64,000 nt of DNA from CAYFLR01 sp964343805 (lineage in GTDB: Bacteria; Bdellovibrionota_B; Oligoflexia; CAYFLR01). Below are positions 36,443 to 44,988 of the stretch, in pieces. The notes below the pieces were generated by a model. That model was not told where the DNA came from, did not search any database, and saw only the letters and a list, made by a program, of their open reading frames with translations. Position numbers and translations under genes: made by a program. The DNA is taken from NCBI GenBank assembly GCA_964343805.1, contig CAYFLR010000026.1, positions 10,860 to 74,859 on the forward strand. The letters are read 5' to 3'. How positions within the stretch are numbered: position 1 is the stretch's first letter; every line of letters starts with the position of its first letter.

Positions 36443-36459
36443 GGGGATTGTTATGTACT

Positions 36460-37209
36460 CTATAGTTGGAGGTTTTTGAAAACCTCGGGGGTTTTTACAT
36501 AGTTGACCGTTAGAGGACCCAGGTTTTTAATATCGCCCTGGTCTTTATATTTTAAAACAGCCAAGCATCCTGCGCCTAATCCGAAGGGCTTGATGGTCGG
36601 CAGAGCTAAGAACCTGTTTTTGGGCTCTAAAAAGTCGTGTTCATCCCCGGTAACATACACTTTTTCATTTGGATCAGTCAATGGTTTAATAACCTCATCC
36701 CAGGGACCCACTCCATCATCGGTCAATCTTTTTAAAGTAAAGAATTCACCGGGTTGAGTAGAAGTGGTTTTTTCAAACAGAGCATGATAAACCTCTTTTT
36801 GATTGGCCTTTAGGATGCTTAAGATTTTGGCATTGGGCATCCATTGGGCAGCAAAATAGGCTGCCACTTCCAGATTCGATAGAAGTACTAAGGGCTTTTT
36901 CAGGGCTAAACAAAAGCCGGCAAAGGAGGATATTCCAATTCTAACCCCTGTGTAAGAACCAGGTCCAGCCATGGCAGCAAATAAATCAATGTTTTGTAAG
37001 GTTATGTGAGCATTTGGCTGGGTAGGGGAAACCACACTATCCAAAAAGTGGTCTAATGTTTCATAAAAGCATTGGGAATGCTTTTTATTACGTAAAAGGA
37101 TGGAGTGAATTCCGATTAGTTCAGATTCTTGGGGTTTATCTTGATTTGGAATAAATTCTAAAGCCAAAGTCAGGCTATCTGATGTGGTGTCCACCCAGCA
37201 AATTAGCAT
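36460..37209 (-). CDS. tsaB: tRNA threonylcarbamoyladenosine biosynthesis protein TsaB
   Basis: This 249-residue ASKHA-fold partner of TsaD takes part in t6A modification of tRNA. The N-terminal DTTSDSLTLAL phosphate-type loop and the diagnostic GPGSYTGVRIGISSFAGFCLAL are present. The C-terminal half is less conserved, as usual. It starts 25 nt after rseP and ends 17 nt before pssA. TsaB lacks the metal-binding His residues of TsaD, and none are seen here. It is a housekeeping gene embedded in the envelope operon. Confidence 0.92.
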   Translation of the reverse strand: MLICWVDTTSDSLTLALEFIPNQDKPQESELIGIHSILLRNKKHSQCFYETLDHFLDSVVSPTQPNAHITLQNIDLFAAMAGPGSYTGVRIGISSFAGFCLALKKPLVLLSNLEVAAYFAAQWMPNAKILSILKANQKEVYHALFEKTTSTQPGEFFTLKRLTDDGVGPWDEVIKPLTDPNEKVYVTGDEHDFLEPKNRFLALPTIKPFGLGAGCLAVLKYKDQGDIKNLGPLTVNYVKTPEVFKNLQL

Positions 37210-37234
37210 TTAAGATCTCCCTTATACATTCCAC

Positions 37235-38931
37235 TTAGCCAAAAAGTCCGGTTAGATAATCGATTATCTGTTTTCCAAATCGTCCAATATCGGTATAGAG
37301 CGAGAAAACGATCAGAGAAATAAGTAACCAGAAGCCAATCATATATGATATGCCAAGCAATTTTTTGTTGATCGGCTTTCTGGTGATCGCTTCTATACCA
37401 CAAATAACCAGATGTCCACCATCGAGTACGGGAATGGGAAATAAATTGATGAGTGCCAAATTGATGCTTAAAAGGGATACTGTTCCTAAAAAGGCCAAAA
37501 ATCCGACCTTCAGGGATTCACTGGCGAATTTGGCGATCATAAGCGGGCCACCGAGCATATTTAGCGGAAGTTGCCCGGTTATCAACTTAATAAGTCCATC
37601 AATTATCATATAGGTAGCGGTGGCAGTTTTCTTAATGGCAAGCCAGAAGGCGGTAAAGGGATTTCCAACCTTCTTAAAACCGGATTTTGGTCCTGCAAAC
37701 TCCATGAGAGGTTTAATACCAAGGAACCAAGTGGTTTTAGTCATTCCAAATTGATTTTCGCGGGTTTTCTTAGTGAGTTTGACTTTGATGGAGACCTTTT
37801 GTCCGGATCTTTCTACTAGCAGATAATGCTCTGCTTTATCAGAGAGAAAGGAATGCTTATTAAAGGTGTAGATGGAATCCACTCTATGTTCATTCACTTC
37901 CAAAATACGGTCAAATACTTTTAAGCCCGCTTTGTCTGCGGGTGAATTTTTTTCAACTTTTTCGATCACCAAACCGGCTCTAGTGAAACCTAAGGTGTTT
38001 TCTAATTCATCTTTAAGAAGAGGTGTCCCTTTAGCCCATTTTAGGGTCGCCTTTATTTTTTTCTTTTGATCTTTTTCTAGAGGGGGGGTGTAGTGTATTT
38101 CCACCGAGCCCTTACCATTAAGTCCCTTTGAGAGAAGATTGAGAAAATCTCCATATATGTGAGATTTTTCACCATTAATTTGGTGAATAAGTGAACCGGT
38201 TGGAATCTTATTTTTAGCAAAAAAACTTTCGGGGCTAGTAATCCAAATTCTTGATAATGGCTGATCTGGTGCCACGCCAATAATGCCTTTTTGGATCTTT
38301 TTTCCATAGAGATCTTGACCGCTATCGATAGAAGGGGTCACTGGAATTGGAATCAGCTCTTTGGTACCCGCTCTCTTTACAGTAAGTTGAACCTCTTTAC
38401 CAGGTTGACTTGATATTACTTCTACAAAGTCCTGCCAGGTGGACAGATCTTTTTTATTAGCCGTCAAAATTTGATCACCGGATTTAATTCCCGCTTATCT
38501 GCAGGGCTTTCAGGTAGAACGTACCCGATATGAGACTCTATTGTTGGTAGACCCATCATTATAATTGCTTGATAGACAAAAACAGCAAAAATTATATTAA
38601 AGAAGGGTCCTGCAAAAGCTATAGCTGCTTTTTTATAGGGGGGTTGAGTAATAAAAGCACGGTGACGGTCTTCCGGAGCAACTTCTACCTCATAGCTATC
38701 GCCAAACATTTTAACATAACCACCGAGTGGTATGAGGGAAAAGCGATAATCTGTATCCCCCTTCTTATAAGAGAAAAGGGTTTTCCCAAATCCAACGGAA
38801 AAAACTTCTACGGTGACACCCATGAGTTTTGCCGTAATGTAGTGACCATATTCATGGACAATGACCAGAGGACACAGGAGAATAAAAAAGGAAACGATAG
38901 GATTTTGTAAGAAGGAAAGCAGAAATTCCAT
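37235..38931 (-). CDS. rseP: RseP-type site-2 intramembrane protease (apparent 1-base deletion)
   Basis: This membrane zinc protease cleaves anti-sigma factors and signal peptides. The zinc motif HEYGHY is in the first TM (about residues 26-31). The second part carries NLFPIPVLDGG in the last TM region. The frame from 38931 runs off at 38464 after PESPADK. The next frame picks up exactly as AGIKSGDQILTANKK if one A is added near 38494-38498, so a single-base deletion is the simplest explanation. Three PDZ-like stretches are visible (PESPADK; ESFFAKNKIPTGSLIHQING; EKNSPADKAGLKVFDRILEV) against the usual two. It sits after dxr. Confidence 0.88.
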
Positions 38932-38986
38932 ATTTAAGCCTTTTCCAAGGATAGAGTTTGTTCAAGTTGTGACGTTTTTTCTTCTG

Positions 38987-40168
38987 CTAGAGACTGATCT
39001 TTTTAACAATTAAAGTTGCTTTATGCCGACAGTCTTTGTCCAGATTGCATAAGGCATCTAAATCATTTGGATGCAACTTTTCGCATTGGGTTAAAGTATC
39101 TTCTACCACCGCATAAATGTCAAGAAATCTTATCCTGCCCTCAAGAAAGGCTGAAACTGCCACCTCATTAGCTGCATTAAGACAACAGGTCAGGTAACTC
39201 CCTTCTGCAACAGCATGGCGAGCGAGTTCAATTGCTTTAGAAAATGGTGGTTTTACTCTTGAGAAAGATAAATCAAGTATTTCATCGAAATGAAGACCTT
39301 CAATTTTGGAGGGAGCACGATGAGGATAATATAAACTATACTGGATGGGTACATACATAGTGGGAAGTCCGAGCTGGGCTTTCATACTTCCATCTTGAAA
39401 TTCTACAAACGAATGAGCCAAACTAGAGGGGTGGATCCAAACATCAATTTGATCACTAGGCAGATTAAAGAGCCATTTTGCCTCAATCAGCTCTAAACCT
39501 TTGTTAAACATCGTGGCTGAGTCGATAGTTACTTTTTGCCCCATCTCCCAGTTGGGATGTTTGAGAGCTTGATCTTTGGTAGCGATCTTTAGCTCAGCCA
39601 TGGAGTAATTTCTGAGAGAGCCACCAGAAGCTGTAAGAACTATTCTTTTCAGGGAGTCATAACTTTCTCCCTGTAGACACTGGAAAATAGCAGAGTGCTC
39701 ACTGTCGATTGGTATTATAGATGTTTTATGATTCTTCAATTCACTCATGACCATTTCACCAGCAGCAACTAATACTTCTTTGTTGGCGAGTGCGATGGGA
39801 ATCCTCTTCCTTATAGCCTGGAGAGTGGGTTTAAGACCTGCAAATCCAACAAACGCTGAAATGAGCAAATCCACTTCTAGAGCATCAATAAAAGCTTCAA
39901 GCTCATCAGTTCCCCCAAAAAAGTGAACTTTTTTATTTGCGGTCTGTTGGGACATGATGGTTTTTAAATCTTGCAGAGCGGTTTCATTTTCTAAATAGAC
40001 GAATTCGGGTTGATGTCTTTGTACTTGTTCAGCAAAGGCTTTAAGGTTACTTCCTTTGGCAGCTAGAGCCATAACTTTGAAATCTTCGGGGTGATCTTTC
40101 ACCACCTCAAGTGTGGTTTTTCCTATCGATCCTGTAGAACCGAGAATGGCAATTTTCTTTTTTTTCAT
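38987..40168 (-). CDS. dxr: 1-deoxy-D-xylulose 5-phosphate reductoisomerase
   Basis: This 393-residue enzyme makes MEP, the committed step of the non-mevalonate isoprenoid pathway feeding UppS. The NADPH motif LGSTGSIGKTTLEVV is at the start. Metal and substrate residues are in PIDSEHSAIFQ, LTASGGSLR, HPNWEMGQKVTIDSATMFNKGLE and the LNAANEVAVSAFLEG block. Length is normal. The stretch after TASGGS has LRNYSMAEL, where many enzymes have a Pro-Phe-Arg. The order uppS-cdsA-dxr-rseP is a well-known bacterial arrangement. Confidence 0.95.
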   Translation of the reverse strand: MKKKKIAILGSTGSIGKTTLEVVKDHPEDFKVMALAAKGSNLKAFAEQVQRHQPEFVYLENETALQDLKTIMSQQTANKKVHFFGGTDELEAFIDALEVDLLISAFVGFAGLKPTLQAIRKRIPIALANKEVLVAAGEMVMSELKNHKTSIIPIDSEHSAIFQCLQGESYDSLKRIVLTASGGSLRNYSMAELKIATKDQALKHPNWEMGQKVTIDSATMFNKGLELIEAKWLFNLPSDQIDVWIHPSSLAHSFVEFQDGSMKAQLGLPTMYVPIQYSLYYPHRAPSKIEGLHFDEILDLSFSRVKPPFSKAIELARHAVAEGSYLTCCLNAANEVAVSAFLEGRIRFLDIYAVVEDTLTQCEKLHPNDLDALCNLDKDCRHKATLIVKKISL

Positions 40169-40186
40169 AACTCATCCGCCCTTATT

Positions 40187-41015
40187 TCAGTAGATTAAAT
40201 AGACCAAGTAAAACCCTAGAGCGCCTGTTAATATGGAATCTAATCGATCTAATACCCCTCCATGACCATAAAAAATAGACCCGGAGTCTTTTACCTTTGT
40301 TGCCCGTTTTAATATAGATTCAAACAAGTCTCCATATTGACCAATAATGGCTGTTACCGTAGCAATTAGCAAGGTGTGGAAAAAAGTAAGGTCAGGAATA
40401 AATATAAGTTTATATAAAAATGATAATAAAATTGCTGCAAGTATACCACCGACGGATCCTTCGATAGTTTTATTAGGGCTAACAAAGCAAAGCTTATTGC
40501 GCCCTAGATATTTTCNNNNNNNNNNTAAAGTAAGCTCCCGTATCACTAGCAATGCGGATTAATAGGAAGAGTAGTACTAACCTAGGACCATTTTCAAATG
40601 ACCATATGCGAAAAGTGTAAGCAAGTAATAGGGGGATATAGCACCAGCCTACTAATGCTAAAGTGAATCTTTTGGCAATGAGTTGAATGTCCTTCAGATA
40701 GAGCAATAATATGGCAAGGTAAAAAATCCCAAACATAATTAATACGTCTATTGCTGTGAGGGAAAGCTGGCCTAATTGAATAGCGTTACGGCTATGAACT
40801 ATAAGGATGCAGATCCCCATAGTAATAATCACTAATTTCTCTAACCAAGGGAGGCTTTCCTTAATAAATTCATCCTCACACATGCGAATAAATTCAAAGA
40901 GGCCCACACTACAAAAAGCGATGAGCAGTAAATAAAAAAGGGAGGGGTTAGAGCTGAGAATTATATAAAATATAGGGGGAATAACTATGACTGAAGAGAT
41001 GATTCGTTTTTTCAT
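40187..41015 (-). CDS. cdsA: phosphatidate cytidylyltransferase (split by an N run)
   Basis: This multi-TM enzyme makes CDP-diacylglycerol from phosphatidic acid and CTP. The N-terminal half up to DTGAYF and the C-terminal half from KYLGRNKLCFVSPNKTIEG lie in different frames around the N run at 40516-40525. Family spacing (DxGAYxxG[KR]xxG[KR]) implies about 3 missing bases, which rejoins them. The C-terminal signature YGDLFESILKR...KDSG...GHGGVLDRLDS is complete. It is followed by dxr 18 nt later and preceded by uppS by 23 nt. Confidence 0.9.
40516..40525. other. assembly gap of 10 N inside cdsA
   Basis: Ten Ns within the CdsA active-site region. The true length must be a multiple of 3, probably 3, to restore DTGAYF-x-G-KYLG. 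Confidence 0.95.
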
Positions 41016-41038
41016 GGGTGCCTATCTCTTAGGGTAAT

Positions 41039-41782
41039 TTAAGATGAAGAGGAGGGTTTTAGTCCTCCAAATCGTCGGTCTCTATTTTCGAACTCTTTAA
41101 GTATATTGAAAAAATCCTCTTCCTTGAATTCAGGCCAGAACTTATCTAAGAAGAAGAATTCAGAATAGGTGCATTGCCAAGGAAGAAAGTTGCTGATTCG
41201 TTTCTCCCCACTGGTTCGTATAATGATATCTGGGTCAGGCATGAAGTGGGTATCAAGATGGGATGAAAAAAGATCTTCGGTGATATCTTCGGGTTTCAGC
41301 TTGTCCTCTTTGACTTTTTGAGCGATTTCATTCACTGCCCTCAGAATTTCATCTCTCCCTCCATAACTTAAAGCCAAGGTGAGTATCATTTGCTGACCTT
41401 TATGAGTGGCTTCCTTTACTTCATTGATGATGTCCTGGGTTTTTTGAGGGAGTTTGTGGACATTTCCAATGGTTCGAAGAGAAATGGCATTATCAATCAT
41501 CAGCTGGCGTTCTTTTTTGAGGTATTTTTCTAAAAGCTTGATCAATCCTTTTACTTCACTTTGAGGACGTTTCCAGTTTTCTTCTGAAAATACATATAAG
41601 GTGAGAAAAGAAATACCGGTGGCTCTGGCACATTCAACTATATCTGCAACTCTCTTGGCTCCTTCATAGTGACCTTCAAGTCGTTTGACCAGATTTCGTT
41701 GGGCCCATCTTCCATTCCCATCTAATATTAAGGCCACATGCTTTGGTAAGTGCTCTAAATTGGGCTTTTGAGATTTCATCAT
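41039..41782 (-). CDS. uppS: undecaprenyl diphosphate synthase
   Basis: This 247-residue cis-prenyltransferase makes the C55 lipid carrier for wall and polysaccharide export. The catalytic Asp is in ALILDGNGRWA. The blocks LTLYVFSEENWKRP, LALSYGGRDEILRA, PDIIIRTSGEKRISNFLPWQ and YSEFFFLDKFWPEF are all in order. It is the first gene of the minus-strand operon and is divergent from pilB, with a 185-nt spacer that must contain both promoters. The start could be either of the two adjacent ATGs. Confidence 0.96.
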   Translation of the reverse strand: MMKSQKPNLEHLPKHVALILDGNGRWAQRNLVKRLEGHYEGAKRVADIVECARATGISFLTLYVFSEENWKRPQSEVKGLIKLLEKYLKKERQLMIDNAISLRTIGNVHKLPQKTQDIINEVKEATHKGQQMILTLALSYGGRDEILRAVNEIAQKVKEDKLKPEDITEDLFSSHLDTHFMPDPDIIIRTSGEKRISNFLPWQCTYSEFFFLDKFWPEFKEEDFFNILKEFENRDRRFGGLKPSSSS

Positions 41783-41967
41783 TGTTTTTTCCTATTAATC
41801 CACCTGGGGTAATATCATATGGAAAAACCTGAATCAATCCTGAAACTTCTAGTCATTATGATGAGTCTTCCCAATCTCTCTCTATCAAGGGGCCAGTAAA
41901 AAAATCTAAAGATCTTTAAATATAAAGCCGAGGGATTCAAAAGGACTTTTTTTATTAGGTAAATATT

Positions 41968-43677
41968 ATGATTCGTATCTCTGATATTTTATTTAAACAG
42001 AATCTAATTACCAAAGAGCAGCAGGCTACCATTAAAAAGACACTAAATGGTAATTCGGGTATCACTTTTACTGCTTGTGTAGAGCAGAATTCAGATATAT
42101 CGAAAGATCAGTTAGTAGATATTATTAGTAAGACATTTAAGTTGCCTTCGGTAAAGCTTAAAGAACATGATATCCCTATGGATGTTTTAGAGTTGATTCC
42201 CAAGCCTTTGGCTAAAAAACATAGTGTTATCCCCATTGAAAAAGCGGCTAATACATTAATTCTTGCTATGGCAGATCCCTCTAACTTGGCAGCGATGGAT
42301 GACATTTCTTTCACCACTGGATTTCAAATACAGCCGGTGGTGGCTTTAGATGAAGATATTTTACAAGCCATCGAAGATAACTATAAGAATATTACCAATG
42401 ATGTGGAAATGGCAGATATTGGTAGTTTTGATGATAGTGATATCATGGTGGAGTCGGATGGCGAAAAAGAGGAGGGTGGAGATGTTAGTGTTGGTGCCCC
42501 TGTTATAAAATTAGCTAACTATATCTTAAGTGAATCAGGTAAGAGAGGGGCCAGTGATATTCATATTGAACCTTATGAAACAGCATTTAGAGTCCGTTTG
42601 AGAGTGGACGGTGTATTGAATGAATTTATTCAGGTTCCTAATGAGATGCGTAATGGTCTTATTGCCAGATTAAAAATTATGTCAGCAATGAAAATCGATG
42701 AAAAACGTATCCCTCAAGATGGTCGTATTAAGCTAAAGTTTAAAGGTGGCGATGAGATGGAGTACAGGGTTAACTCCATGCCTACTTTGTTTGGTGAGAA
42801 GCTTTGTTTGCGTCTTTTGGATAAGAGTAACTTGGAACTCGATATGACCAAACTTGGTTTTGAGGTACCAGCTCTAAAAGCTTATATGGATATGATCCAT
42901 AAACCCTTTGGAATGGTGCTAGTAACTGGACCAACGGGTTCTGGTAAAACAACGACACTCTATTCTGCTTTGGCAGATCTTAATAAGACTACTGAAAATA
43001 TTTCTACAGCTGAAGACCCTGTAGAATTTAACCTGATGGGGATCAATCAGGTTAACGTTAATCCTGCTGTAGGTCTCGACTTCCCGGCAGCTTTGAAAGC
43101 ATTCCTTCGTCAAGACCCTGATATTATAATGATTGGTGAGATTAGGGATTTGGGAACTGCAGAAATTGCTGTAAAAGCAGCGTTAACAGGTCACTTAGTA
43201 CTCAGTACACTCCATACCAATAGTGCTCCTGAAACAATTACTCGTATTTTGAATATGGGGGTGGAGCCATTTAATATTGTATCTGCCTTAAATGGTGTAG
43301 TTGCTCAACGTTTAGGTAGAAGGCTCTGTGCCAAATGTAAAACTGAAGACCCTGATGCCAATGATGAGGCTCTCATTGATTTAGGGATTCCCCCTAAATT
43401 TGCACCTAAGATTAAAACTCTTAAGGCTGTTGGATGTGGATCTTGTAATAAAGGATATAAAGGGCGTTTAGGTCTTTATGAAGTATTAACAATGAATGAT
43501 CTTCTTAAACGTGCTATTGTAGAGGGAAAATCTGCTTTGGATTTAAAGAAGATCGCGATGAAAACCGGGATGAAATCACTTCGACAAAGTGCCCTAACAA
43601 AACTAGCTGAGGGGATTATTGATATTAAAGAGGTTCTCAAAAACTCTGTTTCGGATAAGAAGAAGTCAGTTGTATAG
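41968..43677 (+). CDS. pilB: type IV pilus assembly ATPase PilB
   Basis: This is a 569-residue extension ATPase. It has an N-terminal MshEN domain (ILFKQNLITKEQ; PLAKKHSVIPIEKAANTLILAMADP), then the ATPase core with Walker A (GPTGSGKTTTLYS), Walker B (IMIGEIRD), the His box (STLHTN) and the CxxC...CxxC zinc site (CAKC, CGSC). Unlike gspE in this window, this gene is unbroken. It is followed 41 nt later by pilC, so it belongs to a type IV pilus rather than the T2SS. The ATG at 41968 has AGG upstream. No pilT, pilin or secretin is nearby, so the rest of the system is elsewhere. Confidence 0.93.
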   Translation: MIRISDILFKQNLITKEQQATIKKTLNGNSGITFTACVEQNSDISKDQLVDIISKTFKLPSVKLKEHDIPMDVLELIPKPLAKKHSVIPIEKAANTLILAMADPSNLAAMDDISFTTGFQIQPVVALDEDILQAIEDNYKNITNDVEMADIGSFDDSDIMVESDGEKEEGGDVSVGAPVIKLANYILSESGKRGASDIHIEPYETAFRVRLRVDGVLNEFIQVPNEMRNGLIARLKIMSAMKIDEKRIPQDGRIKLKFKGGDEMEYRVNSMPTLFGEKLCLRLLDKSNLELDMTKLGFEVPALKAYMDMIHKPFGMVLVTGPTGSGKTTTLYSALADLNKTTENISTAEDPVEFNLMGINQVNVNPAVGLDFPAALKAFLRQDPDIIMIGEIRDLGTAEIAVKAALTGHLVLSTLHTNSAPETITRILNMGVEPFNIVSALNGVVAQRLGRRLCAKCKTEDPDANDEALIDLGIPPKFAPKIKTLKAVGCGSCNKGYKGRLGLYEVLTMNDLLKRAIVEGKSALDLKKIAMKTGMKSLRQSALTKLAEGIIDIKEVLKNSVSDKKKSVV

Positions 43678-43718
43678 GAAGTTGTAGTTAAATAAGTTTG
43701 TCCTAAAGGAAGTAAGAG

Positions 43719-44966
43719 ATGCCGGAGTATAAATATTATTGGGATGATCCGCGTACCAAGCAACGGATGGTAGGGATGATGGAAGCTAAGAACGAGTCTA
43801 CTGCTCGTGCTATGCTTCGTAACCAAGGGATTCGAGTTAAACGAATTCATGATGCTGCCAAACCGCCTTGGATTCCATTCGAAAAAGGACCTGATGGGAA
43901 AACGGTTTTCAATCCTCCTCCCTTTTTGATGCCTTCAGTTGGCCTAGAAGATATTGTGATGTTTTGTAAACAGTTCAGTGTAATGATTGATGCGGGTCTT
44001 CCTTTAACTGAAGGTCTTCAAATCTTAAGTGGTCAAGGGGATAACCCTACTTTTAACTATCAACTGAGGATGATTGCAGACAATATTGAAGGGGGAAATA
44101 CCCTTGCTGAATCCATGGAGAAATTTCCCAAGTCCTTTGATCGACTGTTTACATCTATGGTTCATGCCGGTGAAGAGGGTGGTATCTTGGATGCCATCTT
44201 AAAAAAGCTCTCTGAGTTCTTAGAGAAGAACCTGAAATTGCAGAAAACTTTGAAAGGAGCCATGGTTTATCCGGTTATCGTTTTAGCCATCTCCTTTATT
44301 GTAATTGTGGTTTTACTGGTATTTGTAATTCCGGTATTTGAGAAAATGTTTAAAGAGATGGGAAATGAGCTTCCAGCCCTAACCCAGGCAATCATTGATG
44401 CCAGTAAGTTCGTGCAAAATAATTTTGCCGCTCTTTTTGTTGTGACGACGGCTTCCATTATTGGAGTGATGAGTTTTGTTAAATCTCAAACCGGTTCTCG
44501 TTTAATTGATCAATGGATATTGAAGGTACCGGTAATTGGTGAGGTGGTTCGTGCGGTGAGTATCGCCCGTTTTTGTGGAACAATGAGTACAATGCTCGGT
44601 GCCGGTGTGGCTATCGTGGACTGCTTGGAAATATGTAGTAAGACTGCAGGTAACTACACTCTTGAATGTGAAATATTGGGTATGAGATCTGCTGTTATGG
44701 AAGGAGCCACCATTACCGGTGTATTGGAGGGCTCGGTTCTTTTTCCTAAACTGGTAACATCAATGATTGGTGTTGGTGAGGAAGCTGGTAATTTAGATTC
44801 TATGTTAGAAAAGATTGCGATCTATTATGAGGAAGTAGTGGACGAAGCAGTTAAATCTATGACCAGTATGATTGAACCGATCATGATTGTATTCTTAGGT
44901 GGTATTATTGGTACCTTGGTTGTAGCTATGTACTTACCTATCTTCTCTATGGCAAGTAACATCTAG
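43719..44966 (+). CDS. pilC: type IV pilus inner-membrane platform protein PilC
   Basis: This 415-residue polytopic platform protein has two T2SSF repeats (FCKQFSVMIDAGLPLTEGL; RFCGTMSTMLGAGVAIVDCL). Each is followed by a conserved helix and TM segments (YPVIVLAISFIVIVVLLVF; MIEPIMIVFLGGIIGTLVV). The ending MYLPIFSM is typical. An N-terminal domain of about 60 residues (YYWDDPRTKQRMVGMMEA) precedes the first repeat. AAGGAAG precedes the ATG at 43719. It pairs with PilB upstream. The gene converges on the LtaS-like gene with only 22 nt between the stops and no visible terminator. Confidence 0.93.
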   Translation: MPEYKYYWDDPRTKQRMVGMMEAKNESTARAMLRNQGIRVKRIHDAAKPPWIPFEKGPDGKTVFNPPPFLMPSVGLEDIVMFCKQFSVMIDAGLPLTEGLQILSGQGDNPTFNYQLRMIADNIEGGNTLAESMEKFPKSFDRLFTSMVHAGEEGGILDAILKKLSEFLEKNLKLQKTLKGAMVYPVIVLAISFIVIVVLLVFVIPVFEKMFKEMGNELPALTQAIIDASKFVQNNFAALFVVTTASIIGVMSFVKSQTGSRLIDQWILKVPVIGEVVRAVSIARFCGTMSTMLGAGVAIVDCLEICSKTAGNYTLECEILGMRSAVMEGATITGVLEGSVLFPKLVTSMIGVGEEAGNLDSMLEKIAIYYEEVVDEAVKSMTSMIEPIMIVFLGGIIGTLVVAMYLPIFSMASNI

Positions 44967-44988
44967 TGTAAATTATCTTTTATTAATC

